Assembly: GCF_900117455.1 (NCBI RefSeq)
Contig: NZ_FPHO01000002.1
Coordinates: 868,001 to 932,000, forward strand
Reading direction: 5' to 3'
DNA length: 64,000 nt
DNA from: Hyphomicrobium sp. CS1GBMeth3
GTDB lineage: Bacteria > Pseudomonadota > Alphaproteobacteria > Rhizobiales > Hyphomicrobiaceae
Part shown: positions 27,991-36,850 of the stretch, piece after piece
How positions within the stretch are numbered: the first letter of the stretch is position 1
Layout of the letters: each line of letters opens with the position of its first letter
Position numbers and translations under genes: made by a program
The notes under the pieces: model-generated
The model's database searches: none
Seen by the model: only the letters and a program-made list of their open reading frames with translations
What the model was told of the DNA's origin: nothing

Positions 27991-28346
27991 GACCGTCTCC
28001 GCCAGGATGGATTTAAGTCGGATGTTCCGACTTTGTTCACTCTCAAACTGTGTTGTATGGGCCGCAGATTCAACCGCCGCCCGCGACCGGTAACCTGACC
28101 GGGCAGACAAATCAACGGCTTGTCTGCCATGCGGCCCTGGGGCCTTTCGACCCCTCGTTTAGATTGTTTCTGGCCCCTGCTTCAGCTAGTGTCCAGAACA
28201 TGATTTCTGTGCGTTGGGCCGCCCCAAGCAAGACGAGAACTCCCAAAATCTCGCTGAAAGATCAATGGGGTCGGCTCCGTTGGAGAGGTCGTCGTTTTTC
28301 AAAGACAAGATTGAGCATGAGCGTGATCGTCAAGGGACCAGGATCG
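27991..28346. other. divergent region before purC with a 9-bp inverted repeat
   Basis: About 355 bp without a convincing gene; it must hold the promoters of the leftward zeta inhibitor and rightward purC. GGCAGACAA (28102-28110) and its exact complement TTGTCTGCC (28120-28128) form a hairpin or operator-like dyad with a 9-bp spacer, some 220 bp ahead of the purC start. An open frame runs through to purC from 28050, but its first ~90 residues look non-coding. Confidence 0.5.
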
Positions 28347-29135
28347 ATGAACAAGCGGCGTCGGATCTACGAGGGGAAGGCCAAGGTACTCTATGAAGGC
28401 CCCGAGCCCGGCACCCTTATTGCGCACTTCAAAGACGACGCGACGGCTTTCAACGCGAAGAAGCACGCGCTGATCGACGGCAAGGGCGTGCTTAACAACC
28501 GCATCTCCGAGTACATCTTCCAAAGGCTCGGCGAGATCGGCGTTCCGACGCATTTCATCAAGCGCCTCAACATGCGCGAACAGCTGATCCGCGAGGTGGA
28601 AATCATCCCGCTCGAGGTCGTGGTGCGCAACGTTGCGGCGGGCTCGCTCGCGACGCGGCTCGGGCTCGAAGAGGGCACGCAGCTGCCGCGCTCGATCATC
28701 GAGTTCTACTACAAGGCCGACAACCTCAACGACCCGATGGTTTCCGAGGAGCACATCACGGCGTTCGGCTGGGCCACTCCGGCGGAGATCGACGAGATCA
28801 TGCAGCTCGCGCTGCGTGTGAACGATTTCCTGGTCGGCCTCTTCCTCGGCATCGGCATCCGCCTCGTCGACTTCAAGGTCGAGTTCGGACGGCTGTGGGA
28901 CAACGAGCAGATGCGCATCGTGCTCGCGGACGAGATCAGCCCGGACTGCTGCCGTCTGTGGGACATCTCGTCGGGCGACAAGCTCGACAAGGATCGCTTC
29001 CGTCGCGACCTCGGTGGCGTGCTCGAGGCCTACCAGGAGGTGGCGCGCCGCCTCGGCGTGCTGACCGAGCAGCGCCCACCGAAGGGCGTGGGGCCGGTGC
29101 TGGTCGCCTCGAACCCGACCGGAAAGCCGAATTGA
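28347..29135 (+). CDS. purC: SAICAR synthetase
   Basis: 262 aa from the ATG at 28347 ([16 protein letters not shown], the typical alphaproteobacterial start; upstream ATGs at 28317 and earlier are less likely). Ligates aspartate to CAIR in purine synthesis. Visible signature segments: [46 protein letters not shown] and [15 protein letters not shown]. Full length. Next is purS after 158 bp. Confidence 0.94.
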   Translation: MNKRRRIYEGKAKVLYEGPEPGTLIAHFKDDATAFNAKKHALIDGKGVLNNRISEYIFQRLGEIGVPTHFIKRLNMREQLIREVEIIPLEVVVRNVAAGSLATRLGLEEGTQLPRSIIEFYYKADNLNDPMVSEEHITAFGWATPAEIDEIMQLALRVNDFLVGLFLGIGIRLVDFKVEFGRLWDNEQMRIVLADEISPDCCRLWDISSGDKLDKDRFRRDLGGVLEAYQEVARRLGVLTEQRPPKGVGPVLVASNPTGKPN

Positions 29136-29293
29136 TCGGTGACGGCGCGTCTCGTCGCCTTGTGTTCCCGGCCGAAGCGCGCTAGCGCGATAGGCCAGGA
29201 TCCACGGCCGGGGCTCGACACGTGCGCTTGCTGCCTCCGGATCCCCGGATCGCTGTTCCTTGCGGCGTCCGGGACCACAAGCTCGGAGCCGAT

Positions 29294-29536
29294 ATGAAAG
29301 CCCGCATCAAGATCACCCTCAAACCCGGCGTTCTCGACCCGCAGGGGAAGGCCATCCAGAACGCCCTCGGCGCGCTCGGCTTCGCGGGCGTCAATGACGT
29401 GCGCCAGGGCAAGTACCTCGAGGTCGACGTCGCCGGCATGAGCGAGGAGCAGGCGCGCACGGAAGTGGACCGCATGTGCCGCGAGCTTCTCGCCAATACG
29501 GTGATCGAGAACTACAGCTACGAGCTGGCGCCCTGA
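29294..29536 (+). CDS. purS: FGAM synthase subunit PurS
   Basis: 80 aa from the ATG at 29294. Complete PurS fold: ARIKITLKPGVLDPQGKAIQNALGALGF, VNDVRQGKYLEVDV, EEQARTEVDRMCRELLANTVIENYSYEL. PurS holds PurL and PurQ together in the multi-subunit FGAM synthase. A secreted-protein gene starts 2 bp after its stop. Confidence 0.94.
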   Translation: MKARIKITLKPGVLDPQGKAIQNALGALGFAGVNDVRQGKYLEVDVAGMSEEQARTEVDRMCRELLANTVIENYSYELAP

Positions 29537-29538
29537 CG

Positions 29539-29988
29539 ATGCGATATGCGCGCAGGGCAGTTTGGCTGGCCGGCTTTTTGATGCCGGCGGCCGCTGCCGC
29601 GCAACCACAGACGAGCCCCCCGGATCTCGACTGCACGCTCGGGTTCGAGACCCTCAGAAGCACAGCGCACGCCTTGCCCGGTGCCGAGCTCAGCCAAGGG
29701 GGCGGGTTCGAGCTCGTGAAACTCTCACTGCCCGAGCGGTGGCGCGTTCAGATCGCCTTCACGACGCCGGGACATCCGGCACATCCGGCCGCGACACTCC
29801 GGACATTTCGAAAACAGGTGACGGGCGTCTGGACCGCGGATAGCAAAGGGTGCGGCTACGGTGACCGGGGCCAGTTCACGATCCTGATGGCCGACATGAA
29901 ATCCGGCGATACGGAGCTCACCAACGCGTCACGCGCCGAGATCGAGCGCGCGAAAAAGGGCCAGTCGATACTCGCGCCCACACCGTAA
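29539..29988 (+). CDS. small exported protein between purS and purQ
   Basis: 149 aa. Signal peptide MRYARRAVWLAGFLMPAAAAAQ; mature protein has two conserved-looking Cys (LDCTLGFE, SKGCGYGDRGQ) that may pair, and no known domain I can name. The 2-bp gap to purS and 29-bp gap to purQ put it in the purine transcript, though an envelope protein has no obvious purine role. Confidence 0.75.
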   Translation: MRYARRAVWLAGFLMPAAAAAQPQTSPPDLDCTLGFETLRSTAHALPGAELSQGGGFELVKLSLPERWRVQIAFTTPGHPAHPAATLRTFRKQVTGVWTADSKGCGYGDRGQFTILMADMKSGDTELTNASRAEIERAKKGQSILAPTP

Positions 29989-30017
29989 CCGCACCGAACA
30001 GAAGAGTTTGACCAGAC

Positions 30018-30722
30018 ATGCTGCGCGCTTCCGTCATCGTCTTTCCCGGCTCCAACTGCGATCGCGACGTCAAGACGGCGCTGGAGCGGATCACGGGCTT
30101 TCCGGTGAAAATGGTCTGGCACGGAGATGCCACGGTGCCGGCGTCGGATCTGATCGTGCTGCCCGGCGGCTTCTCCTACGGCGATTACCTGCGCTGCGGT
30201 GCCATGGCGGCGCATTCGCCGATCATGCGCGACGTCGTGGCCAAGGCGAAAGCCGGGACGCCGGTTCTCGGCATTTGCAATGGCTTTCAGATCTTGTGCG
30301 AATCCGGGCTGCTCCCGGGCGTGCTGATGCGCAATGCGTCGCTGCGCTTCATCTGCCGCGACGTGCATATCAAGGTCGAGAACGACGCCACGTTCTTCAC
30401 CAACTGCTACCGCAAGGGCGAGGCCATCCGCGTGCCCATCGCCCACGCGGAGGGGAACTATTTCGCAGACGAAGAGACGCTCGACCGGCTCGAGGGTGAG
30501 GGTCGGGTGGCGTTCCGCTATTCAGACGCGGAGGGCAACGTTTCGCCGGAGACGAGCCCGAACGGTGCGCAGCGCAATATCGCCGGCATCACGGACCAGA
30601 CGGGACGCATCCTCGGCATGATGCCCCATCCCGAGCGTCTCTATGAGCAGATGCTTGGCGGGACAGACGGCAGGCGCGTGTTCGAAAGCGCGTTGGTGAA
30701 CGCCGTTGCGGCCATGGGATAA
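30018..30722 (+). CDS. purQ: FGAM synthase glutaminase subunit PurQ
   Basis: 234 aa class I glutamine amidotransferase. Nucleophile Cys in [14 protein letters not shown], His-Glu dyad in [22 protein letters not shown] and [15 protein letters not shown] are the PurQ-specific start. It feeds ammonia to PurL. The large subunit gene purL usually follows but here the next genes are porins. Confidence 0.95.
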   Translation: MLRASVIVFPGSNCDRDVKTALERITGFPVKMVWHGDATVPASDLIVLPGGFSYGDYLRCGAMAAHSPIMRDVVAKAKAGTPVLGICNGFQILCESGLLPGVLMRNASLRFICRDVHIKVENDATFFTNCYRKGEAIRVPIAHAEGNYFADEETLDRLEGEGRVAFRYSDAEGNVSPETSPNGAQRNIAGITDQTGRILGMMPHPERLYEQMLGGTDGRRVFESALVNAVAAMG

Positions 30723-31250
30723 GGCAGATGGGCGGTGATGCGCAAAAGCGGGGATCACCTCCCCGCCATGGCCTAATAAGCCGCGCGTGCTTCCCGGTCA
30801 GCCTGTATCCTGATCAGTCGTCTACGAAAAAGGCGCTCACCGCCTTGGCAGGCTGCTCGCTTTGCGGGCGCTCCCTGCTCAACGAACGCCTCGGGAGAAT
30901 TTCCCTTTATATCCAATAGGAGGCAAAGTTGCTTTCTCGACATGATTGTTCCACAGCACACGGACGCATTCTTTCGTCCGCCCGCGTAACGTTGTAAATT
31001 TGTTATTTACTTCAGCATGTTAGCGCCGCCACACGACTCGTTGCAATGTCGCCACAGAGGGGGCGGAATCCACTGGATTACGCATCTTCTCCATTCCCTG
31101 TCCGAGAGAGATCTGCGTACTATCCTTGCCGAAAGCGGTGATTCGGGTCTGCGTGCTGCCGCTGCAATTCGAGCTTAGCTTTATATGTGCGCGTGGCGTT
31201 GCTAAATGCGTCAAGCGCCCGTTTCGAAGTTAGTAGACGGGAGAAGGTAA
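30723..31250. other. long AT-richer leader upstream of the first porin
   Basis: About 530 bp with no gene I can support. It holds a 7-bp hairpin just after purQ (30748-30766, no T run), an AGGAGG at 30918-30923 five bases before a TTG that opens a 22-codon frame to 30997, a small CGGACG/CGTCCG dyad (30961-30980), and the porin ribosome-binding site (GGAGAAGG). It probably carries the porin promoter and a long 5' leader. Confidence 0.5.
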
Positions 31251-32471
31251 ATGAAAAAGCATACTCTAAGCGCCCTGGCGGCGGCCGGCCTCCTTGCAGG
31301 TGGCCTATCCGTTACCAGTGCGTCCGCAGCTGACCTTGGGGGGAACTGCTGCGCCGACCTCGAAGAGCGCATCGCCGAGCTCGAAGCGACGACGGCCCGC
31401 AAGGGTAACCGCAAGGTTTCGCTGACGATCTCGGGCTGGGTTGCCGAGCAGGTCACCTGGTGGGACGACGGCCACGAGGACAACGTCTATGTGGGCGGCC
31501 TCGGCACCACGATCGGCACCAACGTCAAGTTCACCGGTCAGGCCACGATCGTCCCGGGCTGGACGGCGGGCTACGTGCTGCATCTCGAGGCGGATGGCTC
31601 CGACTCGCTGACGCAGGACCAGAACACGCCTTCGGGCCCCGGCCTCTTCGCTGACACCAGCAACTACGTTCAGACGCTCCAGTCCTACTGGTTCATCAAG
31701 AGCGAGAGCCTCGGTAAGGTCAGCGTCGGCCTGCAGTCGATGGTCTCGGACAACGCTGCGATCCTGGTCGACGGCTCGGGCTCTCTGATCCCCGCCAACT
31801 GGGTGGCGTTCAATGCGCTGAGCTTCAACATTCGCGATAACGCCGGTGGCAACACGGGCGCAACCTGGGGCGGCGCTGGCGGCTGTATCCCTGGCGACTG
31901 CTACGGCGTGCCGACCAACTCCGTTCGTTACGACTCGCCGACCTTCGCCGGTTTCTCGGTGTCGGCTTCTTGGGGTGACGACGACGTTTGGGATGCCGGC
32001 ATCCGCTACGCGGGTGAGTTCGCCGGCTTCAAGCTCGCAGCCACGGCTGTCTACGCCGAGGCCACGTCCAACAGCGTCTTTGACGCCAACTGGGGCGATA
32101 GCGAGTACTTCCAGGCTGGCGCCTATCTCCAGCACATCGGCACGGGCCTCTTCGGCTTGGTCAACTACGGCAATATCGAAAGCGACGCCTTTGATGAAGC
32201 CGAAATCTGGTACTTCAAGGCTGGTATCCGTCAGCGCTGGACACCGCTTGGCCACACCGTGCTCTACGGCGAGTACATGACCAGCGACTCCTACATCAGC
32301 AACGGCGACTTCGAGTGGTGGGGCCTGGGTGGCGTGCAGGAGATCGACAACGCTGCCATGTCGATGTTCCTCAAGTACCGCGAATACAGCCTGGACGGCA
32401 ACGCTGGGGCTTGCGCTCTGGGTTGCGAGGACTTCCAGGAAGTCACCTTCGGCGCTCTCATCAACTTCTAA
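31251..32471 (+). CDS. outer-membrane porin, Rhizobiales type (copy 1)
   Basis: 406 aa trimeric beta-barrel porin (Porin_2-like). Signal peptide MKKHTLSALAAAGLLAGG, then ADLGGNCCADLEERIAELEATTA: a Cys pair and a short coiled coil that probably sits in the periplasm, then the barrel starting KVSLTISGWVAEQVTWWD and ending in a C-terminal aromatic strand (VTFGALINF). Alternating beta strands fill the rest. Preceded by GGAGAAGG. It is followed 530 bp later by a paralogue. General diffusion of small solutes is the family role. Confidence 0.92.
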   Translation: MKKHTLSALAAAGLLAGGLSVTSASAADLGGNCCADLEERIAELEATTARKGNRKVSLTISGWVAEQVTWWDDGHEDNVYVGGLGTTIGTNVKFTGQATIVPGWTAGYVLHLEADGSDSLTQDQNTPSGPGLFADTSNYVQTLQSYWFIKSESLGKVSVGLQSMVSDNAAILVDGSGSLIPANWVAFNALSFNIRDNAGGNTGATWGGAGGCIPGDCYGVPTNSVRYDSPTFAGFSVSASWGDDDVWDAGIRYAGEFAGFKLAATAVYAEATSNSVFDANWGDSEYFQAGAYLQHIGTGLFGLVNYGNIESDAFDEAEIWYFKAGIRQRWTPLGHTVLYGEYMTSDSYISNGDFEWWGLGGVQEIDNAAMSMFLKYREYSLDGNAGACALGCEDFQEVTFGALINF

Positions 32472-32499
32472 TCGAAGCTGAGACTGCCAGACAGAACAG

Positions 32500-32531
32500 G
32501 AAGCCGCCCTTCGGGGCGGCTTCTTTGTTTT
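32500..32531 (+). terminator. intrinsic terminator of porin copy 1
   Basis: 10-bp perfect stem (32500-32509 and 32514-32523) closed by a TTCG tetraloop and followed by a T-rich run. The same hairpin follows the second porin. Confidence 0.92.
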
Positions 32532-33004
32532 GCGGTCGCCCCAGGGCAAAAGCAGCGACTGGCCGGTTTGACCACCCCCCGAGCGGCTGATCACTACCGG
32601 CTTATCCCCGCTCCAGCCATATGGGCGACATACGAATCGAGTCTCTCTCGCTGGCGCCGCGGCGCATCTGCCGTGATCCTAGGCGATGCGCTCATTCGTT
32701 ATCCCCACCCTGTCCCCTGGCTCCCACAAGGCAAGGCGTAAGAACCAGCCCGGCGAAAAGCCCAAGAAACAGGGCCCCCGCGAGGTGTTCGTGGCACCTG
32801 CGCCACAGTTGCAGGATCGTCAGGCCAAAAACGACATTGCTCGATTGTTGCGCAGGGGAGAATCGCAGACTCTCCGGGCCAGCGGCGGTTCCGAGGGAAT
32901 TCTTCGCGCCGTCATTATCGTAGAGCGCGGCCTAGTTTGCGTATCACACTACCGAGTAAGGGCGTCCGCCATCTCGATTACCAACGCAGATTGGGAGAAG
33001 GTCT
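32532..33004. other. leader between the tandem porins
   Basis: About 470 bp. A rightward frame of 108 codons (32686-33012) crosses the second porin's start, is Arg/Lys/Ser-rich and lacks a ribosome-binding site, so I treat it as non-coding. It should hold the second porin's own promoter, since copy 1 is terminated. No similarity to the leader of copy 1 is obvious except GGAGAAGG at the ribosome-binding site. Confidence 0.5.
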
Positions 33005-34237
33005 ATGAATAAATATAGCTTAGGCGCCCTGGCGGCGGCCGGCCTGCTCGCAGGCAGCCTCGCTACGAGCGCGAATGCAGCCGACCTTGGGGGTAATTGC
33101 TGCGCTGACCTCGAGGAGCGTATCGCCGAGCTCGAAGCGACGACGGCCCGCAAGGGCAACCGCAAGGTTTCGCTGACGATCTCCGGCTGGGTCGCCGAGC
33201 AAGTTACTTGGTGGGACGACGGGTTCGAGGACAACGTCTACGTCACCGGCCTCGGCACGACGCTTGGCACGAACGTCAAGTTCACCGGTCAAGCCACGAT
33301 CGTCCCCGGCTGGACGGCTGGTTACGTGCTGCATCTCGAGGCGGATGGCTCCGACTCGCTGACGACGAACCAGGATACGCCTGCAGGCCCTGGCCTGTTC
33401 GCTGAAACCGCCAACTACGTCCAGACGCTGCAGTCCTATTGGTTCATCAAGAGCGACCATTGGGGCAAGGTCGGCGTCGGTCTGCAGTCGATGGTGGCTG
33501 ACAATGCCGCGATCCTAGTCGACGGCTCGGGCTCGCTCATTCCGGCGAACTGGGTGGCATTCGACGTGGCCTCCTTTAGCATCCGCGGTGCTAACGGCGC
33601 GACGGGTGGTCCAGTCTGGTTGACGGGCGGCGCCTGTCTTCCGGGCGACTGCTTCGGTGTTCCTGTGAACTCGGTGCGCTACGATACGCCGACATTCGCT
33701 GGCTTCTCGGCATCGGCCTCTTGGGGCGATGACGATGTCTGGGATATCGGCCTTCGGTATGCTGGTGAGCATCACGGCTTCAAGGTGGCCGCAACGGTCG
33801 TTTACGCCGAAAGCACCGGTGCTGTTAGCAGCGCCTTCGGCGAGCGTGACTACTGGCAGGCTGGCCTCTACGTCCAGCATGTCGGAACAGGCCTCTTCGG
33901 ATTGATCAACTACGGCGACATCGAGGATACATCGGCCTCTGGCACCGACTTCGGCGGCGACGGTGAGACTTGGTATTTCAAGGCAGGTATCCGCCGTAAC
34001 TGGAACCATCTCGGCGCCACGGTGCTCTACGGTGAGTATCTGACCAGCGACGGTGATGTGGATGACCGTGAGCTTGACTGGTGGGGCCTCGGCGTTGTGC
34101 AGGAAGTTGACGCCGCCGCCATGTCGCTCTGGCTCAAGTATCGCAACTACGAATACGACGACAACAACTTCTGCGCCGCCAACGGTGGTTGCGAGGACAT
34201 GAACGAGGTCACCTTTGGCGCTCTCATCAACTTCTAA
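33005..34237 (+). CDS. outer-membrane porin, Rhizobiales type (copy 2)
   Basis: 410 aa paralogue of the porin at 31251. The signal peptide, Cys pair and coiled coil, first strands (to about residue 105) and C-terminal strand are almost identical; differences cluster in central and later segments (SIRGANGATGGPVW, HVGTGLFGLINYGDIEDTSASGTD) that probably form surface loops. Preceded by GGAGAAGG and followed by the same terminator as copy 1. Tandem copies allow alternative expression or gene conversion. Confidence 0.92.
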   Translation: MNKYSLGALAAAGLLAGSLATSANAADLGGNCCADLEERIAELEATTARKGNRKVSLTISGWVAEQVTWWDDGFEDNVYVTGLGTTLGTNVKFTGQATIVPGWTAGYVLHLEADGSDSLTTNQDTPAGPGLFAETANYVQTLQSYWFIKSDHWGKVGVGLQSMVADNAAILVDGSGSLIPANWVAFDVASFSIRGANGATGGPVWLTGGACLPGDCFGVPVNSVRYDTPTFAGFSASASWGDDDVWDIGLRYAGEHHGFKVAATVVYAESTGAVSSAFGERDYWQAGLYVQHVGTGLFGLINYGDIEDTSASGTDFGGDGETWYFKAGIRRNWNHLGATVLYGEYLTSDGDVDDRELDWWGLGVVQEVDAAAMSLWLKYRNYEYDDNNFCAANGGCEDMNEVTFGALINF

Positions 34238-34297
34238 TCGAAGCTGAGACTGCCAGACGGAACAGGAAGCCGCCCTTCGGGGCGGCTTCTTTGTTTT
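34217..34297 (+). repeat. 81-bp near-identical repeat of the porin 3' end and terminator
   Basis: Matches 32451-32531 with a single base change (A at 32493, G at 34259). It covers the last codons, the stop, about 20 bp of spacer and the full terminator hairpin. Identity in the non-coding part shows that the copies duplicated recently or are kept alike by conversion. Confidence 0.9.
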
Positions 34298-34298
34298 T
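34266..34298 (+). terminator. intrinsic terminator of porin copy 2
   Basis: 10-bp stem (34266-34275 and 34280-34289), TTCG loop, then TTTGTTTTTT. Same as the terminator of copy 1 with a longer T run. Confidence 0.93.
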
Positions 34299-34341
34299 TG
34301 CCGCACTCGCGCCGCGTTGTCCGAGGCGCTAAGCTCGCCGC

Positions 34342-35517
34342 ATGTTTGCGACCTTCTTCAAAGAGCTGCGAGACGCCAAGGTCCCGGTCACGCTCAAGGA
34401 ATACCTGACGCTGCTCGAGGCGCTCGATGCGGGCGTTGCCGGTGCGCGCGTCGAGGACTTTTACTATCTGTCGCGCAGCGCGCTGGTGAAGGACGAGCGG
34501 CACCTCGACCGCTTCGACGCCGTCTTCGGGCACGTGTTCAAGGGCCTCGATCTCATGAGCGAAGCCGCGACAGCCGAGATCCCGGAAGACTGGCTGCGGG
34601 CCGTCTCGCACCTCTATCTGACCGACGAAGAAAAAGCCCGCATCGAGGAGCTCGGTGGCTGGGACGAAATCATGGAGACGCTGCGGCGTCGGCTCGCCGA
34701 GCAGAAGGAGCGCCATCAGGGCGGCAACAAGTGGATCGGCACGGGGGGCACCTCGCCCTTCGGCGCTTACGGCTACAACCCCGCGGGCGTACGCATCGGT
34801 CAGAAGGAGAGCCGGCACCGCCGCGCCATCAAGGTTTGGGACAAACGCGAGTTCAAGGATCTCGCGAGCGATGTCGAGCTCGGCGTGCGCAATATCAAGC
34901 TGGCGCTTCGGCGGCTACGTCGTTTCGCGCGTGAAGGCGCTGCGGAAGAGCTGGACCTCGATCAGACCGTGCGCGGCACCGCGCGCAAGGGTTACCTCGA
35001 TCTCGCGCTGCGCCCCGCGCGGCGCAACACGGTCAAGGTGCTGATGTTCTTCGACGTCGGCGGCTCCATGGACTGGCATGTGCGTACGGCCGAAGAGCTG
35101 TTCTCGGCGGCGCGCAGCGAGTTCAAGCACCTCGAGTACTATTACTTCCACAACTGCCTCTATGAAGGGGTATGGCGCGACAACGCCCGGCGCTGGAGCG
35201 AGACCACGCCGACGTGGCAGGTGCTCAACACCTATCCCGCTGACTACAAAGTGATCTTTGTGGGCGATGCCTCGATGAGCCCCTACGAAGTCACGCACGT
35301 CGGGGGCGCGGTCGAGCACATGAACGACGAAGCCGGCGCCGCGTGGCTCACGCGCGTGACGGACATCTACCCGCACGCGGTGTGGCTCAACCCCGTGCCT
35401 GAGGCCCACTGGAGCTATACGCCGTCGATCGGGCTGATCCGCCGCCTGATGGCCGGGCGCATGTATCCGATGACGCTCGCCGGTCTCGACGAGGCCATCC
35501 GCGAACTGATGCGCTGA
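34342..35517 (+). CDS. CoxE-like VWA-domain protein
   Basis: 391 aa. Residues ~1-200 are helical and charged; ~230-390 form the VWA domain with the metal site reading FFDVGGSMD at 237-244, in which Gly replaces the first Ser of the usual DxSxS. This variant is typical of the CoxE-like (PF05762) group. Members usually act with a MoxR-type AAA+ ATPase to mature metal enzymes or complexes; no such ATPase is nearby. No signal peptide, so cytoplasmic. It starts 53 bp after the porin terminator, so likely has its own promoter. Confidence 0.85.
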   Translation: MFATFFKELRDAKVPVTLKEYLTLLEALDAGVAGARVEDFYYLSRSALVKDERHLDRFDAVFGHVFKGLDLMSEAATAEIPEDWLRAVSHLYLTDEEKARIEELGGWDEIMETLRRRLAEQKERHQGGNKWIGTGGTSPFGAYGYNPAGVRIGQKESRHRRAIKVWDKREFKDLASDVELGVRNIKLALRRLRRFAREGAAEELDLDQTVRGTARKGYLDLALRPARRNTVKVLMFFDVGGSMDWHVRTAEELFSAARSEFKHLEYYYFHNCLYEGVWRDNARRWSETTPTWQVLNTYPADYKVIFVGDASMSPYEVTHVGGAVEHMNDEAGAAWLTRVTDIYPHAVWLNPVPEAHWSYTPSIGLIRRLMAGRMYPMTLAGLDEAIRELMR

Positions 35518-35666
35518 CGCACCTCTGGTGTCAGGTCTTGACTGCCGGATGAGTTGTAGCGTCAGGAGTGTATCGATTCGCACACAGTCCTGGCTCCCCC
35601 GCACATTGACCTCTCCTCAAAAAGGGCGCAAATCTGCGATGATTTTGGGCAGCTTGAGGGGTCCCT

Positions 35667-36257
35667 ATGCATCGCCGCGCCATAATCGCCCTGCTGGTCT
35701 CGACTGCCCTTGCGGGCTGCTCGTCGGGAGGCAATGGCGTGTCGACGGCGTCGATCCTTGGCTCAGCGCCGACTCCTCCGGCCGGCGCGGCGACGCCCGC
35801 TGACGGTGCCGCCCTGCCGACACCGGTCCCGCAATCGTCCGCGACCGATCGCGCCTTCCAAGTCGGCGCCGTGTCGGCGCGCGCACAGAAGTGCGGCTAT
35901 AATTTTGATGCCGCCAAGCTCAAGGCCTCATATCTCGCGCATGAGGTGGGCCGTGGCGCCTCCAACGAAGAGATCGCGAACGTCGAGAAGATCCACGGCG
36001 TCTCTTATAACGGCGTTATGAAGGCCGCGGCTGACGAGGCCAACTTCTGCTCCGAACGCAAGACGGCTCAGATCAAGACCGATCTCAATCGCTTGCTCGC
36101 AGGCGACTTCGAGCCTCCGCGCAAATCGGTGGTCGCGGAAAAGAAAGATGACGGCGGCCTGTTCGGCGGTTGGTTCTCAAACGAGACCGAAGACACGGGG
36201 CCGAAGTTCGGGTCGGGCGACTGGTGGGAGAAGCAGAAGGAAAAAGGCGGCGGTTAG
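35667..36257 (+). CDS. lipoprotein of unknown function
   Basis: 196 aa with lipobox LVSTALAGCSSGG; Cys18 would be the lipidated residue. A Pro/Ala/Ser linker (~20-60) leads to a helical domain (CGYNFDAAKLKASYLAHEVGRG, NVEKIHGVSYNGVMKAAADEANFCSE) with two Cys that could pair, and a charged, Gly-rich end. Similar lipoproteins appear in Rhizobiales; no function is known to me. Confidence 0.8.
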   Translation: MHRRAIIALLVSTALAGCSSGGNGVSTASILGSAPTPPAGAATPADGAALPTPVPQSSATDRAFQVGAVSARAQKCGYNFDAAKLKASYLAHEVGRGASNEEIANVEKIHGVSYNGVMKAAADEANFCSERKTAQIKTDLNRLLAGDFEPPRKSVVAEKKDDGGLFGGWFSNETEDTGPKFGSGDWWEKQKEKGGG

Positions 36258-36333
36258 CCGTCTTTCAGCTGGTCCCTAAAAAACGTCACCCGGCATCTCA
36301 AGCGTAGACCGCCCCGCTATTGTGTGACGCCCC

Positions 36334-36696
36334 GTGCAGCAACTTCTTTGGCTCGAAACGCTTCTGAAGCTCGCAGGCGGCGCGTTCCTCGTTCTCGCGC
36401 CGATGACAACCATCAAGCTGCTCGGATTGCCACCGTCCACGACGGGCTTCTGGCCGCGCCTGCTGGGTGCCGCGCTGATCGGCATCAGCGCCGCGACCTA
36501 CATTGAAGGCGCCTGGGAAGGTTCGCGCGGGCTCGGCATCGCCGGGCTCATCGTCATCAATATCCTGGGCGCCGCGGCGCTTGCCCTCGCTGCGCTTTTG
36601 GGCGGCGGCGCGCAGACGCGGCGCGGTGCGCTCGTGCAATGGGCGCTCGTCGTTGCGCTTCTTGTCCTGGTCCTGTTCGAGATTGCGCACGCGTAG
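36334..36696 (+). CDS. four-helix membrane protein of unknown function
   Basis: 120 aa from a GTG start. Four hydrophobic segments (LLKLAGGAFLVLAP, LGAALIGISAATYIEGAW, GIAGLIVINILGAAALALAALL, LVQWALVVALLVLVLFEIA). Small inner-membrane protein; no family recognised with certainty. Stands alone between the lipoprotein and the acetyltransferase. Confidence 0.7.
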   Translation: MQQLLWLETLLKLAGGAFLVLAPMTTIKLLGLPPSTTGFWPRLLGAALIGISAATYIEGAWEGSRGLGIAGLIVINILGAAALALAALLGGGAQTRRGALVQWALVVALLVLVLFEIAHA

Positions 36697-36850
36697 GGCC
36701 ATCCTCGCGGTACGCGTGTGTGCGGAACGTTCTCTCTCCGTAAGCGGATTGCCCTCAGGTAAATCGTTATCCTTTTTGTGACACGATCGTTCCTGGCCGC
36801 TCCGAAGCGCTGTTTCGGGACGGTGCTTCGCCATGCGTTAGAGATTTTCC

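Noticed and set aside
28050..28346. Long N-terminal extension of purC
   Set aside because: The 99 residues before [10 protein letters not shown] are unlike any PurC and the conserved start is at 28347.
30748..30766. Hairpin after purQ as an intrinsic terminator
   Set aside because: Seven-bp stem but no T run follows; not called as a terminator.
32686..33012. Rightward 108-codon frame between the porins
   Set aside because: It runs across the second porin's start, is Arg/Lys/Ser-rich and has no ribosome-binding site.
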